33,962 nucleotides of DNA from NCBI GenBank assembly GCA_036351775.1, contig JAZBPX010000059.1:1-33962 (forward strand), read 5' to 3'. The translations under genes were made by a program, and so were the position numbers. The stretch is from Pacificimonas sp036351775 (lineage in GTDB: Bacteria; Pseudomonadota; Alphaproteobacteria; Sphingomonadales; Sphingomonadaceae). Shown piece after piece: positions 33,677 through 33,962 of the stretch (position 1 is its first letter; each line of letters starts with the position of its first letter). The notes below the pieces were generated by a model. It was not told the DNA's origin. It worked only from the letters and a program-made list of their open reading frames with translations, and searched no databases.

Positions 33677-33772
33677 GGCGCGGTGGCTGTACCGGAATGG
33701 CGGGGGTTAGGCGAGACGGTGTTGGGGGGCGTGCGTGTGAGGTCTTGGTCTGCCTTATTCTTCTTTGCTGCT

Positions 33773-33866
33773 CCGTCATCCCGGCGAAAGCCGGGATCCA
33801 CCTCCTGTTGGTTCTGCACGGTATTGCGTTCAAGGAGATGGATCCCGGCCTTCGCCGGGATGACGG
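33773..33866. repeat. Intergenic palindromic repeat, same family as in truB
   Basis: 28-nt arms 33773-33800 and 33839-33866 (about one or two mismatches; core CCGTCATCCCGGCGAAAGCC) around a 38-nt loop. It lies in the 286-nt non-coding stretch upstream of lnt, in which I see no gene. Open frames here that read PAKAGI / GLRRDD are translations of the repeat. Confidence 0.88.
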
Positions 33867-33935
33867 TCCAGGGAGAGGGAGAGGGGACAGCAGGGCAAGG
33901 CAATGCCCGTTGGCGCAGGCCGGAGGGTCACGGCG

Positions 33936-33962
33936 TGGGTCCCGGCCTTCGCCGGGATGACA
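33936..33962. repeat. Further copy of the palindromic repeat arm at the right edge
   Basis: GGTCCCGGCCTTCGCCGGGATGACA at the window end matches the right arm of the element at 33839-33866. It is either a single arm or the start of another full element continuing outside the window. Confidence 0.75.

Noticed and set aside
33664..33960. Open frames on both strands around 33.7-33.9 kb.
   Set aside because: Their sequence is the translation of the palindromic repeats (PAKAGI, GLRRDD); no ribosome site or family similarity.
33773..33962. CRISPR-like repeats at the right edge.
   Set aside because: The units are inverted, not direct, repeats with unequal spacing and no spacer series; they match the truB palindromic element.

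Overview
The window is high-GC, gene-dense bacterial DNA. Its backbone is the translation/RNA block lnt - XRE regulator - metK - trmB - rimP - nusA - ylxR(DUF448) - infB - rbfA - truB - rpsO - pnp, all on the minus strand. That order, a DUF448 protein fused to an L7Ae-like domain, and the two palindromic repeat families point to Alphaproteobacteria, most likely Sphingomonadales. The lineage is an inference from gene order and protein style; there is no rRNA or tRNA in the window to confirm it. I see no phage, transposase, CRISPR array or canonical defence system.

Layout. 1-2022 (-): tamA, an outer-membrane Omp85 protein running off the left edge. 2202-4436 (+): methylmalonyl-CoA mutase, with a perfect 26-bp-arm palindromic repeat inside the reading frame. 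4537-4695 (+): a doubtful small ORF. 4720-8471 (-): a tight five-gene run of nitronate-monooxygenase-like flavoprotein, crotonase, SDR and two tandem DUF1499 proteins. 8572-15180 (+): a divergent run of CitE/HpcH-type lyase, secreted class-C serine hydrolase, VOC protein, DUF2147 protein, a small membrane protein that looks frameshifted, a second crotonase, a YdcZ/DUF606 membrane protein and a Baeyer-Villiger-type monooxygenase. 15177-17063 (-): a secreted protein with CshA-like and DUF11-like domains, whose stop codon overlaps that of the monooxygenase. 17202-27379 (-): pnp to rimP, interrupted by yceI on the opposite strand between infB and rbfA. 27553-29627: two convergent lipoprotein genes, a PQQ-type sugar dehydrogenase and an alpha-carbonic anhydrase, sharing a terminator. 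29700-33676 (-): trmB, metK, XRE, lnt. 33677-33962: non-coding, with copies of a palindromic repeat.

How the genes fit together. The 4.7-15.2 kb part reads as an acyl-CoA/ketone catabolism island. It has two crotonases, an SDR, a CoA-ester lyase, an FMN oxidoreductase and an oxygenase that would turn a ketone into an ester or lactone. The neighbouring methylmalonyl-CoA mutase would drain propionyl-CoA. The substrate cannot be read from sequence. The 17-34 kb part is housekeeping: ribosome assembly, initiation, antitermination, RNA decay, SAM synthesis and lipoprotein maturation.

The most notable observations are two unrelated palindromic elements sitting in-frame inside enzyme genes (methylmalonyl-CoA mutase and truB), with one family repeated at the right edge. 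Others are an eight-residue insertion in ribosomal protein S15, a probable CTG start for rimP, and two loci (the tamA start and the 11.8-12.0 kb membrane protein) where one missing base would restore a sensible protein. No clearly new multi-gene system is evident; the catabolic island is the best candidate for an uncharacterised pathway.
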